Assembly: GCF_001469955.1 (NCBI RefSeq)
Contig: NZ_LOPU01000040.1
Coordinates: 1 to 64,000, forward strand
DNA from: Haloprofundus marisrubri
Lineage (GTDB): Archaea > Halobacteriota > Halobacteria > Halobacteriales > Haloferacaceae
DNA: 64,000 bases
Direction: 5' to 3'
Shown: in pieces, positions 50,995-61,154 of the stretch
Layout of the letters: each line of letters starts with the position of its first letter
Numbering within the stretch: position 1 is the stretch's first letter
Made by a program: the position numbers and the translations under genes
Notes under the pieces: generated by a model
What the model saw: only the letters and a program-made list of their open reading frames with translations
Databases searched by the model: none
What the model was told of the DNA's origin: nothing

Positions 50995-52380
50995 ATGCCA
51001 ACACTCGACGCTTCGACACGCAGCGCAATCGAGTCGTTCGTAATCGATTGGATGGACGACAACGGTATTCCCGGTGCGAGTCTCGCACTCGTCGACGGCG
51101 ACGAACTCGTCTACGCCGACGGCTTCGGCGCGCGTGACGTCTCTGAAAACATCCCATCGACGAGCGACACGCTCTACGGAATCGGCTCTATCACGAAGTC
51201 CTTTACCGCATTAGCCATCCAGCAACTCGTCGAAGACGGCGAACTGGAGCTCACAGACCCCGTCACCGAATACGTCGACCGCTATGCCGACGCGCCGGGG
51301 AACCCGGTTCTCATCCACCAGTTGCTGACCCACACGTCCGGACTACCGAGCGACGGGAGTGCAGCGGTCCTCATCGCACGACTGATGGGTGCCGGTGAAG
51401 TCGCCTCGCCTATCACGAGCGACAACGACTTTTCGAGACATCTGAACGGCGCACTCAACGACCGCCTCGTCGACGACGAGGAACACTTCTTCTATTACAA
51501 CTCCGGATACACCGTGCTCGGCGAAATCGTCGAGAGCATCACCGGCAAATCCTACGAGGAGTACGTCCACGAGCAGATTCTCGAACCACTGGGAATGACT
51601 CGCTCGACGTTCGACGCCGACGGGTTCGAGAGCCAGTCCGACCGAATGACACCGTACTTCCGCGGCGGCGACGGCTTGCAGAGTGGCCGATTTCCGTTCG
51701 ACGAGACCATCTACGCACCCGGCGGACTGCTCAGTTCGGTCACCGAGATGTCGAACTACCTCCGGATGAACATGAACGGCGGCGAGTTCAAGGGCAACCA
51801 TCTCCTCTCGTCGGAACGCCTCGCGGAACTCCACGAACCGGCGTCGACGAGACTGGAGTATCTGGACGGACCGACACAGCAGTACGGCTGCGGCTGGATG
51901 ATTTCCGACCTCGTCGGCGACCGATTGGTCGGCCACGGTGGGTCCATCGGCGTCTGTACGGCGTACATGGGCTTTCTCAAAGAGGCGAACGTCGGGGTCG
52001 TACTGCTCTGTTCGACGTCTCCGGAGACGCACCCGATGAACGTCGGGCCCGCAGTGTTGGGACTCACGCAGGGTGAGGACCCGAAAGACGCAGTCCCGCA
52101 GTTCGGACTCGACGCCAAACTAGATGCAGTAACCGGCGAGTACGCGTCGTACCGAGAGATTACGACCGCCACTGTCGAACGCGTCTCGGGCGGATTGACC
52201 GTCTCGTACGGCAGCGGCCGGGCGACCCAGAAGTTGCTCGCGCTACCGGAGAACACCGACCCCGACGACTTCGACTTTTACACTGTCACACCCGACGGCA
52301 GTCGAACGCCGATTCGGTTCGAAGAGACGGACGATGGGATGGAACTGTTTGTCGACCGTTGGCGGCTCTACCGCGAGTGA
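50995..52380 (+). CDS. S12 serine hydrolase (beta-lactamase/D-aminopeptidase fold)
   Basis: 461 residues from the ATG at 50995. Motifs: SxxK as GIGSITKSFTALAI, YxN as FFYYNSGYTVLGEIVE, and HxG as LVGHGGSIGV. The family includes class C beta-lactamases, D-alanyl-D-alanine carboxypeptidases, esterases and D-aminopeptidases; there is no signal peptide, so it acts in the cytoplasm. The surroundings (D-aminoacylase, dipeptidase, DgcN/DgcA) favour a D-aminopeptidase, which is inference. The C-terminal 100 residues (VTGEYASYREITTATVERVSGG...) form the usual lipocalin-like tail. Confidence 0.85.
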   Translation: MPTLDASTRSAIESFVIDWMDDNGIPGASLALVDGDELVYADGFGARDVSENIPSTSDTLYGIGSITKSFTALAIQQLVEDGELELTDPVTEYVDRYADAPGNPVLIHQLLTHTSGLPSDGSAAVLIARLMGAGEVASPITSDNDFSRHLNGALNDRLVDDEEHFFYYNSGYTVLGEIVESITGKSYEEYVHEQILEPLGMTRSTFDADGFESQSDRMTPYFRGGDGLQSGRFPFDETIYAPGGLLSSVTEMSNYLRMNMNGGEFKGNHLLSSERLAELHEPASTRLEYLDGPTQQYGCGWMISDLVGDRLVGHGGSIGVCTAYMGFLKEANVGVVLLCSTSPETHPMNVGPAVLGLTQGEDPKDAVPQFGLDAKLDAVTGEYASYREITTATVERVSGGLTVSYGSGRATQKLLALPENTDPDDFDFYTVTPDGSRTPIRFEETDDGMELFVDRWRLYRE

Positions 52381-52435
52381 ACGAGCAGGGTATCAAACAC
52401 GGAAGCACCGCAGACCGCGTCACCCAAGACGCAAC

Positions 52436-54040
52436 TCACGCGAGCGTCGTGTCGAGCGCTCTCTCGACGTTTTCGAACAGAGCGTCGGAGCGAAGTATCT
52501 CGGTCATCACTTCCATATCCCGATGAATCGGCCTGTCGTCGTCGAGATGTTCGAGATGCGCTCGAACCGTCCCGTAGGCGGCTTGTGTTCCGATTCCAGG
52601 CGTTTGTCCCTCGATAAAGTCGAGCGCTTGTGCACCACAGGCCAGTTCGATGCCGACGACACACAGCGTCGATTCGACAACCTCACGGGCGATGTACGCG
52701 CTCTGTGCGCTCATGCTGACGTGGTCCTCCTGATTGCCGCTGACTGGGATACTGTCCGTAGACGGCCGCCCATGTGACCGGTTCGTACTCACGAGGTCGG
52801 CAGCCGTGTACTGCGCAATCATGTATCCCGACCGAAGTCCGCTTCCCTCGGTCAGAAACGGCGGGAGATACTCTTCCTGAATGTTGGGATTGAGCATCCG
52901 GTCGATGCGACGCTCCGAAATCGACGCGAGTTCCGAGAGCCCGCTCGTCGCGTAGTCGAGTCTGAGCGCCAACGGTTGGCCGTGGAAGTTGCCGCCGGAG
53001 AGAACGGCGGCCGTCTCGGTGCCGCTGGCTCGTTCGTCGGCTTCCTCGGCGGCGAACACGAGCGGGTTGTCCGTCGCGCTGTTGAGTTCCGTCTCGACGG
53101 CCTCTCGGAGGTGTCGGATGGAGTCGCGGACAGCCCCGTGGACCTGTGGGAGACACCGAATCGAGTACGCGTCCTGTACTCGGTCGCAGTTTCTGTGTGA
53201 TTCGACGATTTCGGAGTTCCGCGTGAGTCGTCGGACGTTCTCCGCACTCTCTGACTGCCCCGGGTGCGGCCGAACACGCTGGATACTGGCGTGCGAACTC
53301 GCTGTCGTCCCCATCGTTGCCTCGGTGGTCATCGCGCCGGCGATGTCAGCCGCGCGTATCGCCCGTTCGGCGTCACAGACGACAAGCGAGGCCAGTCCGA
53401 CGGTCAGTTGCGTTCCGTTGATTAGCCCCAGCCCCTCCTTCGCGCGGAGCGTCACCGGTTCGAGGTTCTTGCGTCTCAGTGCCTCGTCGCCCGAGAGTCG
53501 TTCCCCATCAACGGTTGCTTCACCCTCGCCTGTGAGAACCAGCGCGAGATGTGCTAGTGGCGCGAGGTCACCGCTCGCTCCGAGACTTCCCTTCGCTTTT
53601 ACCACAGGATGAACACCCTCGTTCAGCATCCCCGCGAGAACGTCGACGATTCGCTCGCGGACGCCGCTGTACCCTTTCACCAACGCGTTGAGTCGCGTGA
53701 CGAGCATCGCGCGGACCTCCTCGTCATCGAGTTCCCGACCGGTTCCGGCGGCGTGGCTCCGGACGAGGTTCTGTTGGAGCGTCTCGATATCGTCTCTGGC
53801 GATACGCTCCTGAACGAGTTCGCCGAATCCCGTGTTGACGCCGTATACAGCCTGTCCGGATTCGACGATGTCGACGATGCGTTCGCGTGACTCGCGGACG
53901 CGTTCGCGGGCGCTTTCGGGGACGTGGACTGGCGCGCCCCTCCGTGCGACGTGTTCGATGTCCTCCGGCGTGAGGGATTCGCCGTCAACGACGACGCTGT
54001 CGGCAGCGGCATCGGCATCGGCGTCAGCGTCGTCAGTCAC
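52436..54040 (-). CDS. hutH: Histidine ammonia-lyase
   Basis: 534 residues from a GTG at 54040. It converts L-histidine to urocanate and ammonia. The MIO cofactor arises from Ala-Ser-Gly in KGSLGASGDLAPLAH; YGVNTGFGELV, NFHGQPLAL and RIDRMLNP are also typical. A poly-Asp/Ala N-terminus ([14 protein letters not shown]) is an acidic extension. It is the last gene of the hutUGIH operon, overlapping hutI by 8 bases. Confidence 0.95.
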   Translation of the reverse strand: MTDDADADADAAADSVVVDGESLTPEDIEHVARRGAPVHVPESARERVRESRERIVDIVESGQAVYGVNTGFGELVQERIARDDIETLQQNLVRSHAAGTGRELDDEEVRAMLVTRLNALVKGYSGVRERIVDVLAGMLNEGVHPVVKAKGSLGASGDLAPLAHLALVLTGEGEATVDGERLSGDEALRRKNLEPVTLRAKEGLGLINGTQLTVGLASLVVCDAERAIRAADIAGAMTTEATMGTTASSHASIQRVRPHPGQSESAENVRRLTRNSEIVESHRNCDRVQDAYSIRCLPQVHGAVRDSIRHLREAVETELNSATDNPLVFAAEEADERASGTETAAVLSGGNFHGQPLALRLDYATSGLSELASISERRIDRMLNPNIQEEYLPPFLTEGSGLRSGYMIAQYTAADLVSTNRSHGRPSTDSIPVSGNQEDHVSMSAQSAYIAREVVESTLCVVGIELACGAQALDFIEGQTPGIGTQAAYGTVRAHLEHLDDDRPIHRDMEVMTEILRSDALFENVERALDTTLA

Positions 54041-55250
54041 GGTGGACCACCTCCCCGCATTTGATTACCGTCTCGACGTTTGTGACGCCGAAGTTGTACG
54101 GGAGATGTTCGTAGTCGGGGACGTCTACGACGACCAAGTCACCGGGTGCACCTTCCTGAAGGGTTCCGGTCCCGTCGGTCCGGTCGAGTGCCGCGGCCGC
54201 CGTCTTCGTCGCGGCGCGGATGGCCGAAGCGGGTGACATCCGCATCCCGTTGCAGGCGAGTTCGATTGCGAACTCCATACTCTGTGAGAAGCAGTTCGGG
54301 TTAAAGTCGGTCGCAATTGCGACCGGGATATCTGCGTTCTCGAACGCGCTCGCATCGGCGTACTCCGTCGCAAGCGCGAACGCAGTTCCCGGCAGCAAAA
54401 CGGGCGTCACATCCGAGTCCCGTAGTGACTCGATATCCTCCGCTGTCGACTGCAGGAGATGGTCGGCACTCATAGCACCGAGTTCGACCGCTAACCCCGC
54501 GCCGCCGAGTCGTTCGAACTCGTCGGCGTGAATCTTCGGCTTCAAGCCGTGTTCCTGCCCTGCTTCGAGAACACGCCGGGACTGCTCGACCGAGAAGACG
54601 CCCGCCTCACAGAATACGTCGCAGAACTCGGCGAGGCCGCGTTCGGCAACGGCGGGCAGTTGTTCCTCGACGACGTGGTCGACGTAGCTGTCGGCGTCGG
54701 TGTCTTTCGGCACTGCGTGTGCGCCCATGAACGTCGAGACGACGTCTATCGGGTGGTGGTCGTCCGCCTCGGCGATGGCTTCGAGCATCTTCACCTCGGT
54801 TTCGACGTCGAGTCCGTAGCCGGATTTTACCTCGACCGTCGTCGTTCCGTGGGCAAGCATGACGTCGAGTTGTTCGAGGAGGTTCTCGACGAGTTGCTCC
54901 CGAGTCGCCTCGCGCACCGCTCGAACAGTTCGCAAGATACCGCCACCCTCTGCGAGAATCTCTTGGTACGTTGCACCTCGCAGTTTCGCGGTGAACTCGT
55001 CGGCGCGGTCACCCGCGAACAGCGCGTGGGTGTGGGGGTCGACGAAGCCCGGCAGCACGGTCTTTCCGGCGGCGTCGATAGCCGCTGTCGCGTTCGCCGG
55101 AGGATAGTCACGGACGACCTCGTCTGTCGACCCGACCGCGACGACGACGCCGTCGTCGACAGCGACTGCGCCGTCTCGTACCGTCTCCAACTCGCTCTCG
55201 TCGGTCGGTGTGGCGACCTGCGATGCGTTGTAGACGACGAAGTCAGTCAC
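54033..55250 (-). CDS. hutI: Imidazolonepropionase
   Basis: 405 residues from the GTG at 55250, which overlaps the hutG stop (GTGA). Third step of histidine degradation: imidazolonepropionate to N-formimino-L-glutamate. Metal site [44 protein letters not shown] and [10 protein letters not shown] are all present. The longer upstream frame (Arg/Cys-rich) belongs to hutG in another frame and was rejected. Confidence 0.95.
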   Translation of the reverse strand: MTDFVVYNASQVATPTDESELETVRDGAVAVDDGVVVAVGSTDEVVRDYPPANATAAIDAAGKTVLPGFVDPHTHALFAGDRADEFTAKLRGATYQEILAEGGGILRTVRAVREATREQLVENLLEQLDVMLAHGTTTVEVKSGYGLDVETEVKMLEAIAEADDHHPIDVVSTFMGAHAVPKDTDADSYVDHVVEEQLPAVAERGLAEFCDVFCEAGVFSVEQSRRVLEAGQEHGLKPKIHADEFERLGGAGLAVELGAMSADHLLQSTAEDIESLRDSDVTPVLLPGTAFALATEYADASAFENADIPVAIATDFNPNCFSQSMEFAIELACNGMRMSPASAIRAATKTAAAALDRTDGTGTLQEGAPGDLVVVDVPDYEHLPYNFGVTNVETVIKCGEVVHRD

Positions 55251-56176
55251 GCAGACCACCCCGCGAGGAAGTGTGCAACTGTCCGAGCGGCGGCGTCGAC
55301 GGTCCGTCCCTCGGCATCCAGCGGCGGGGCACATTCGACGACCTCGAAGCCCGCGAGTCGCTCATCGGCAGCGACGAGGCGAACGAGTCGGAACAGTTCT
55401 CGTGGAAGGAGGCCACCGGGTGTCGGAGCGCTACACCCGCAGTACGTCGCGTCGAGGACGTCGATGTCGACGCTGCAGTAGAGGTGGTCAACGGAATCGA
55501 GTGACGAAAGCGCCCGGTCGACGGGCGCGACGAGGTCGTCTGCGACCTCTTCGGCCGTCACCACCGTCCCATTGTTCTCACGGACGTAATCGTGGTACAC
55601 CGTACTTGTCTCGAAATGTCGAGCACCGACACAGGCGTAGGCGCCGAGTCCCATCTCGTACAACTGCCGGTAGGGTGTTCCGCTCGTCGGGTCGTCTCGG
55701 ACTTCCCGGACGTCGAGATGTGCATCGACGTTGAGAACGCCGACGCTCCCATGTTCGAGCAACGGTGCGACGTTCGGGACGGTGAGTGAGTTGTCGCCGC
55801 CGAGGAACACGGGAAGTGCGTCGAGTGCGTGGATGGATTCGGTGGTTTCTCTAATCAGGTCTTGGGCTTCCGCGACCGATTGTGCCTCTTCGGAAATGTC
55901 TACGTCGCCGAGGTCGGCAATGCTACGACCACTTCCGACGGGTCCCGCGTCGTAGTGGTGGGTCTTCACCGCCGCCAGCGCGTCTCTGATAGCCGCCGGT
56001 CCTTCCGCGGCACCGGGCCGCGAGATGACAGCACCGTCGTACGGTTCGCCCACGAGGGCCACGTCGTACCCGTCCGCGCTTTCGAGGTCCGCGCACTCGA
56101 CGATATCGCCGAACTGTTGGTCGGCGGGGTCCGACGACGTCCCTTCCCACGCGACCGGCGCAGTGAGACTGCTCAT
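55247..56176 (-). CDS. hutG: Formimidoylglutamase
   Basis: 309 residues. Arginase/agmatinase fold with the binuclear Mn motifs [20 protein letters not shown] and [13 protein letters not shown]. In this operon it splits N-formimino-L-glutamate to L-glutamate and formamide. Agmatinase is an alternative from sequence alone, but its position between hutU and hutI settles it. ATGA-type overlap with hutU. Confidence 0.92.
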   Translation of the reverse strand: MSSLTAPVAWEGTSSDPADQQFGDIVECADLESADGYDVALVGEPYDGAVISRPGAAEGPAAIRDALAAVKTHHYDAGPVGSGRSIADLGDVDISEEAQSVAEAQDLIRETTESIHALDALPVFLGGDNSLTVPNVAPLLEHGSVGVLNVDAHLDVREVRDDPTSGTPYRQLYEMGLGAYACVGARHFETSTVYHDYVRENNGTVVTAEEVADDLVAPVDRALSSLDSVDHLYCSVDIDVLDATYCGCSAPTPGGLLPRELFRLVRLVAADERLAGFEVVECAPPLDAEGRTVDAAARTVAHFLAGWSA

Positions 56177-57918
56177 TCGGTCTCCCGCATCGGGATGTGG
56201 ACTCCTGATGCAGTTGCTTCCGCTACCGCCTCTTCGTATCCGGCGTCAACGTGTCGAACGATGCCCATCCCGGGGTCGGTCGTGAACACGCGCTCTGCCT
56301 TTTCGGCGGCGAGGTCGGAGCCGTCGAGAACGACGTGGTTGTTGGTGTGAAGCGAGTTCCCGATGCCGACGCCGCCCCCGTCGTGGACGCTCACGATGTC
56401 GGCTCCCGCCGCGCAGTTGAGCAAGGCGTTGAGAATCGGCCAGTCCGCAACCGCATCTGAACCGTCGCGCATCGCTTCTGTCTCGCGGTTCGGACTGGCG
56501 ACGCTGCCGGCGTCCAAGTGGTCGCGCGTGACGACGACCGGCGCTGCAATCTCACCATCGGCGACGAGTTCGTTGATTCGGAGCGCAAACCGTGCTCGTT
56601 CGGTGAGGCCGTCCTCGCCGGTCTCGTAGCCGAGCCAACAGACACGACTCGGCAGTCCCTGAAATGCCACTTGTTCCTGTGCAAGGTCTATCCAGCGGTG
56701 CAGCATCTCCTTTTTTGGAAAGAGTTCCTTCACCGCTCGGTCGGTCCGGTGGATGTCCGCCTCCTCTCCCGAGAGTGCGACCCACCGGAACGGCCCCTTC
56801 CCGCGGCAGAACAACGGTCGGATGTACGCCGGAACGAATCCCGGGAAGTCGAACGCGTTCGCCATTCCCCGGTGGGTCTGAACCTGTCCGCGGATGTTGT
56901 TGCCGTACTCGAACGCTATCGCCCCCTCATCTTGCATCGCGAGGATGCCTTCGACGTGTCGTTGCATCGTATCGAGACTCGCCTCGACGTATCGCTCGGG
57001 GTCCTCGTCGCGGAGTGCGTCGGCCTCTTCGACCGTGTATCCCGACGGGTAGTAGCCCTCCAGTTCGTCGTGGGCGCTCGTCTGGTCGGTGACGAGGTCC
57101 GGGACGAACTCGCGTTTGAGCAGGCCGTCGAACATGTCCGCCGCGTTCATGTGGAGGCCGATAGAGAGCGGTTCGCCCTCTTCGGCGGCGCTCTCGGCTA
57201 GTTCGATAGCCTCGTCTATGTCGTCGGTCTTCTCCATGCAGTAGTCGGTTTCGAGCCGTCGGTCGATGCGGTTCTCGTCGACTTCGGCTGCGATACAGAC
57301 CCCGTGGTTCATCGTCACTGCCAACGGTTGCGCGCCGCCCATTCCGCCCAGACCTGCAGTGACCGTAATAGTCCCCCGAAGTCCCTCGTGGTCGGGGAAA
57401 TGCTGTCGGGCCGCCTCGGCCAACGTCTCGAAGGTTCCTTGGATGATTCCCTGCGTCCCAATATACGCCCACGACCCGGCGGTCATCTGCCCGTACATGA
57501 TGAGTCCCTTCGACTCCAGTTCGTGGAAGTGCTCCCAGTTGTCCCACGCGCCGACGAGGTTCGAGTTCGCAATCAGTACCCGTGGTGCTCGTTCGTGGGT
57601 CGTGAATCGACCGACTGGTTTCCCTGACTGGACGAGCAACGTGTCGTCGTTGGCGAGCGTCCGAAGTTCCGCGAGGATGCTGTCGTAGGCGTCCCAACTA
57701 CGGGCCGCCCGTCCGGTCCCGCCGTACACGACGAGGTCTTCGGGTCTCTCGCCGACGTCCGGGTCGAGGTTGTTGTTGAGCATGCGGAGCGCGGCCTCCT
57801 GTCGCCACCCTTCGCACTCGATATCCGTTCCCGTCGGCGCTCCCTGATAGTCGAGCCACTGCGACGACGGAGCGCCGATGTCGTCGGTCGATTCGTTCCC
57901 GGAATGTTGTTTGGCCAT
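56173..57918 (-). CDS. hutU: Urocanate hydratase
   Basis: 581 residues from the ATG at 57918. NAD+-dependent hydration of urocanate to imidazolonepropionate. Recognised by [38 protein letters not shown], the catalytic Cys region [13 protein letters not shown], and [20 protein letters not shown]. First gene of hutUGIH. The promoter is shared with the divergent BAT regulator. Confidence 0.95.
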   Translation of the reverse strand: MAKQHSGNESTDDIGAPSSQWLDYQGAPTGTDIECEGWRQEAALRMLNNNLDPDVGERPEDLVVYGGTGRAARSWDAYDSILAELRTLANDDTLLVQSGKPVGRFTTHERAPRVLIANSNLVGAWDNWEHFHELESKGLIMYGQMTAGSWAYIGTQGIIQGTFETLAEAARQHFPDHEGLRGTITVTAGLGGMGGAQPLAVTMNHGVCIAAEVDENRIDRRLETDYCMEKTDDIDEAIELAESAAEEGEPLSIGLHMNAADMFDGLLKREFVPDLVTDQTSAHDELEGYYPSGYTVEEADALRDEDPERYVEASLDTMQRHVEGILAMQDEGAIAFEYGNNIRGQVQTHRGMANAFDFPGFVPAYIRPLFCRGKGPFRWVALSGEEADIHRTDRAVKELFPKKEMLHRWIDLAQEQVAFQGLPSRVCWLGYETGEDGLTERARFALRINELVADGEIAAPVVVTRDHLDAGSVASPNRETEAMRDGSDAVADWPILNALLNCAAGADIVSVHDGGGVGIGNSLHTNNHVVLDGSDLAAEKAERVFTTDPGMGIVRHVDAGYEEAVAEATASGVHIPMRETE

Positions 57919-57939
57919 GTGTACGTATACCACAGACGA

Positions 57940-57983
57940 GTAGACCCATAGTTTAGGCTATCCGTGCGGAAAGGGCTTTAAAT
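57940..57983. promoter_or_regulatory. Divergent hutU / regulator promoter
   Basis: Plus TATA TTTAAATA (57974-57981) is 21-28 bases before the regulator ATG at 58002. On the minus strand CTAAACTATG (about 57946-57955) is placed about 28 bases before hutU. Both transcripts would be leaderless and their promoters nearly overlap, so one bound regulator could affect both. Confidence 0.5.
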
Positions 57984-58001
57984 ATCGACGGCGAGAGTGA
58001 G

Positions 58002-58649
58002 ATGATGCACAAGGCGGTGTTCCGAATCCGGAGCGACAGTCCGTACGCGGGTGCAACAGCGGGAAACGATACCCGAATCGAACTGTGGTGCAACGACCAC
58101 TGTGATTTGCTCCACATCGAAGGCGACCGACAGTCAGAAGTCGTCGACCACGTCGAATCGACCGTCGGCGTCCGCGAGCGAATCGACAACGGCGACGACC
58201 GAACCGTCGTCACCGACGCGTGTCTCAAGGAGTACCGAGACGATTACATCGAACGCCACATCGCTGCCAGTGGCTGTCTGCTGCTCCCGCCGCTTCGATA
58301 CGAACGCGGCGAAAAAGTCGTCCGCGTACTCGCGTTGAACCCGGCGAATCTGGCGACACTGTACGCCGACATCTCGGCGGACCACAACGTGACAGTCGAA
58401 TCGAAACAGGAACTGTCGTCGGTGAAATCAGAGACGCCTGTACTCTCGGCGAGTGCGTTTCTGCCGAACCTCTCGAAACGGCAGCGAGAAGTGTTTCTCG
58501 TCGCGTACGAACGAGGATACTACGAGATTCCGCGCGGCACGACGACCGAGGAAATCGCGGACGTCGTCGGTGTTGGTCGGCGAACCGCAGAACACCACCT
58601 CAGGCGTGCCGAGGAGAAACTCGCAACGGCGTTCGCTGCGTATCTGTGA
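58002..58649 (+). CDS. BAT-type HTH-10 regulator, probable hut regulator
   Basis: 215 residues. HTH-10 domain at the C-terminus: LSKRQREVFLVAYERGYYEIPRGTTTEEIADVVGVGRRTAEHHLRRAEEKLATAFAAYL. The N-terminal half senses an unknown signal. Its divergent position 83 bases from hutU makes it the probable regulator of histidine use. It resembles the regulator at 48439-49170 in layout but differs in sequence. Confidence 0.9.
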   Translation: MMHKAVFRIRSDSPYAGATAGNDTRIELWCNDHCDLLHIEGDRQSEVVDHVESTVGVRERIDNGDDRTVVTDACLKEYRDDYIERHIAASGCLLLPPLRYERGEKVVRVLALNPANLATLYADISADHNVTVESKQELSSVKSETPVLSASAFLPNLSKRQREVFLVAYERGYYEIPRGTTTEEIADVVGVGRRTAEHHLRRAEEKLATAFAAYL

Positions 58650-59162
58650 GAGCGACGACTGGTGGCCTTTACCTTCCTGCTGGATACGCAGGTGACAGTC
58701 GTTGCTCGTGGACCCGAGAAACGTCGATTAGTTGACTGACCGGGATATACTCGAAATCGAGCGACTGATAGCCCCGACCTCAACAGTTGGGTAGCGAAGT
58801 TATGTCCTCTGCTACCCACTATCATACTGGTTACAGTCCGAGGCGTCCCGGTTGACACATGGACGACTGAACCACCCCACGTACAGCCCAGCGAATAGGA
58901 GGTGGCGGTCATTGGCTTGCACCCCCAATGGTCGCTGCTACTCCGCTTCCATTGCTTAGTCCGACGAGTTGTGTCTGTGGTTAGTGACTTCGTTGGGGGA
59001 AATTCCATCCGGCCATGTCGAGTCCAGGGATATCCGGCGGTAGACACTCCGACGGTGTCACTCCATCTTCCTTCTCGCAGATATGAATGAGATGGATATC
59101 AGAACACGTTCTAACTGACTGGAACAGAAAATGTCATTATCTAGAAATTCAAATAAAGGATA
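58650..59162. other. 513-base gap, island right boundary
   Basis: No gene recognised. Composition becomes more A/T-rich after about 59060, and the catabolic genes end here. Frames on both strands lack coding character; no tRNA or direct repeat was found to mark an integration site. Confidence 0.4.
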
Positions 59163-59633
59163 GTGACTGAGTTTCGTACGCTAGCGGGAAAATGTACTGT
59201 CACCAGTGGTTCCATAGAGGTCAAAGAGAGTCTGATTGGTCCGATAAAGACAGCGTATCACCTCAGTAAGCTCTATTTCTTCGTGCTCGCTGTGTACGTC
59301 CCTTTGTTTGGTTTCTTCATTGTATTGACGTGGGAGAACGGCCTCCCAGTGTTGGTGTCTTTTGTAGTGATTGTATCCGTGCTAGTGGTGCTTCGGTATC
59401 GGTTGTCGTACGGGTCGGGGACGTTAGATGCTGACTCGATATCTCTCGACACTGTAGAATCGGTCGAGGTGAGAGAGGACCAGTTGATTCCAGTGCTTGT
59501 CGTGAGCTATCGGCAGAACAACTCAGTCGAAAAACGAGTCATACGAATGCCGTACTCAGTGCTGAAGAATTCTTCAAGAGAGCTAAACAAAGCCATCGAG
59601 GCATTCGACGGCAAAGGGATAGAAATCGCTTGA
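59163..59633 (+). CDS. Two-helix membrane protein with PH-like tail
   Basis: 156 residues from a GTG at 59163. Two adjacent membrane segments (LYFFVLAVYVPLFGFFIVLTW and LPVLVSFVVIVSVLVVLRY) are followed by a soluble region (SGTLDADSISLDTVESVEVREDQLIPVLVVSYRQNNSVEKRVIRMPYSVLKNSSRELNKAIEAF) reminiscent of bacterial PH-like domains. Function unknown. Between it and the next gene (59634-59806) nothing is seen. Confidence 0.6.
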   Translation: MTEFRTLAGKCTVTSGSIEVKESLIGPIKTAYHLSKLYFFVLAVYVPLFGFFIVLTWENGLPVLVSFVVIVSVLVVLRYRLSYGSGTLDADSISLDTVESVEVREDQLIPVLVVSYRQNNSVEKRVIRMPYSVLKNSSRELNKAIEAFDGKGIEIA

Positions 59634-59806
59634 GTTCTCCCACGAGATAGGCATCTCGCCCAGTGACGACCGAATTGCTGATGTTCTCGACGAGTTAAAT
59701 TCTGACCAGCTCAGATAAGAGATTCGAGGACGTCGAAATCCAAGCTTCCAGAGCAGATCCTGGCGAGTTGAGGCGCTCTAAGGGGCGTTCGTGGTTGATA
59801 CCCAAC

Positions 59807-60337
59807 TTAGCAGTTATATGCCCCTGAAGCGTGGTCATCTTGCCCCGTCACTTCCACGTATCGGAGATTTCGATCACACGTCGCTGTTACGATTTCGACG
59901 ATCCGACCGTCGCTCTTCACTGAAATGATGACTGTGGGGTTGTTGGGTGGATCTTCGACAGTCAACTCACGGGTTGATCCTTCTGTGAGATTTGCTGTTG
60001 TAACATGACGTGCAGATTCAGGTAGAACCACCGCTATCGGCGGATGGTCATACCCTTCTGGATGAAACGATCTTAAACCAGGAGTCATTGACAGATTGCC
60101 TACCTCTCCACTACTATCCTTGACACCGATTTTCTCAACAGAATCGTCTACGACCCACACCTCGAACGTCTGTGTCTCGTTTGCAGAGTTGATCAGTCCA
60201 ACTGTAACAGGCCCTTGTTGATCACCGCCTACGAGTGGAGTCATGCTACAGCCAGCAAGCGCCACCATCGAAGCGAGGCCCAAGATTGCTAACAATCGGG
60301 TTATCGCTTGTGAGCGACGAGGTAACGTCAAAGACAT
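59807..60337 (-). CDS. Lipoprotein, tandem paralogue B
   Basis: 176 residues. Signal with lipobox MVALAGC, then SMTPLVGGDQQGPVTVGLIN. A beta-rich mature domain (TQTFEVWVVDDSVEKIGVKDS...RELTVEDPPNNPTVIISVKSDGRIVEIVTATC) ends in a terminal Cys (GAYNC). Homologous to the protein encoded at 60417-60932. The Cys in TATC and the last Cys are conserved in both and may form a disulfide. The fold may be immunoglobulin-like. Confidence 0.72.
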   Translation of the reverse strand: MSLTLPRRSQAITRLLAILGLASMVALAGCSMTPLVGGDQQGPVTVGLINSANETQTFEVWVVDDSVEKIGVKDSSGEVGNLSMTPGLRSFHPEGYDHPPIAVVLPESARHVTTANLTEGSTRELTVEDPPNNPTVIISVKSDGRIVEIVTATCDRNLRYVEVTGQDDHASGAYNC

Positions 60338-60416
60338 TGTACTTGGTGATTGACCTTACAGCGTATTAGTATTTCAGATGGCCAGAAGAAAACGGCTCAG
60401 AAGATCGCTAGAACTA

Positions 60417-60932
60417 CTAACAGTTGTATCCCGCTGTAGCCCTTCCATCCAGAGTGGTCACTTCAAGGTAATTGAAATCCCCGCTACACGCGGCTGTGAC
60501 CAGCGCAATAACTCGCGTATCGTTCCTCACCGTGACCACAACCACTGGGTCAGAAGGCGGATCTTCGATAGTGAACTCATCTACCTCACCAGGACTAATC
60601 GAGATTTGTTTGATGTCTCGGGCAGATTCTGGTAGTTGTACAGACGTAGTTCGAGGTGTTTTCCCGCTGTAGTTGAATTTCGTCAAACCCGGACCAGCAG
60701 GAACAGTCACTGTTTCCCCGTTTCCTTTCTGCACTTGGATTCCATCGAGTGGTCCCTCTGCTACCCACACCTCAAATGAATAGGTCGAATTCCCGTCGTT
60801 TATCAACCCAACTGTAACAGGCCCCTGCTGGTCTCCACCCATGAGCGGAGCCATGCTACACCCAGCGAGGATCACCATCGATGTGAGACCCAGAACTGCC
60901 ACCAATCGACTGCTTGAGTATGCGAAGTTCAT
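60417..60932 (-). CDS. Lipoprotein, tandem paralogue A
   Basis: 171 residues with lipobox MVILAGC and the near-identical block SMAPLMGGDQQGPVTVGLIN. The domain pattern (STYSFEVWVAEGPLDGIQVQ...DEFTIEDPPSDPVVVVTVRNDTRVIALVTAAC...AGYNC) matches paralogue B throughout, with the same two Cys near the end. It is 79 bases upstream of B on the same strand, so the pair arose by duplication. Function unknown; extracellular, membrane-anchored. Confidence 0.72.
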   Translation of the reverse strand: MNFAYSSSRLVAVLGLTSMVILAGCSMAPLMGGDQQGPVTVGLINDGNSTYSFEVWVAEGPLDGIQVQKGNGETVTVPAGPGLTKFNYSGKTPRTTSVQLPESARDIKQISISPGEVDEFTIEDPPSDPVVVVTVRNDTRVIALVTAACSGDFNYLEVTTLDGRATAGYNC

Positions 60933-61154
60933 CTTTGACTCTGACCCACTATTGAATCTCTGGGATGTTGTCTTATCAACTACACAATGTTTTGCACCGA
61001 TTTCAGCCTCTGCGAGATGGTGGTGATCAGATTATGTTGGTAGCCGTTTACCGTCACTAAATCTGCAGCAAATGCGCTGCTACCGCATTGCCCATTACTC
61101 ACCAACTCAATCCAGTCTGATCAGTCACTAACATAATACCTCGGTCGAATCAGA

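Noticed and set aside
53677-57697. Long plus- and minus-strand Arg-rich frames within hut genes
   Set aside because: These are GC-driven shadow frames of hutUGIH.
58520-59047. Possible transposase or protein remnant after the hut regulator
   Set aside because: The frame overlaps the regulator's HTH domain on the other strand and contains no recognised motif.
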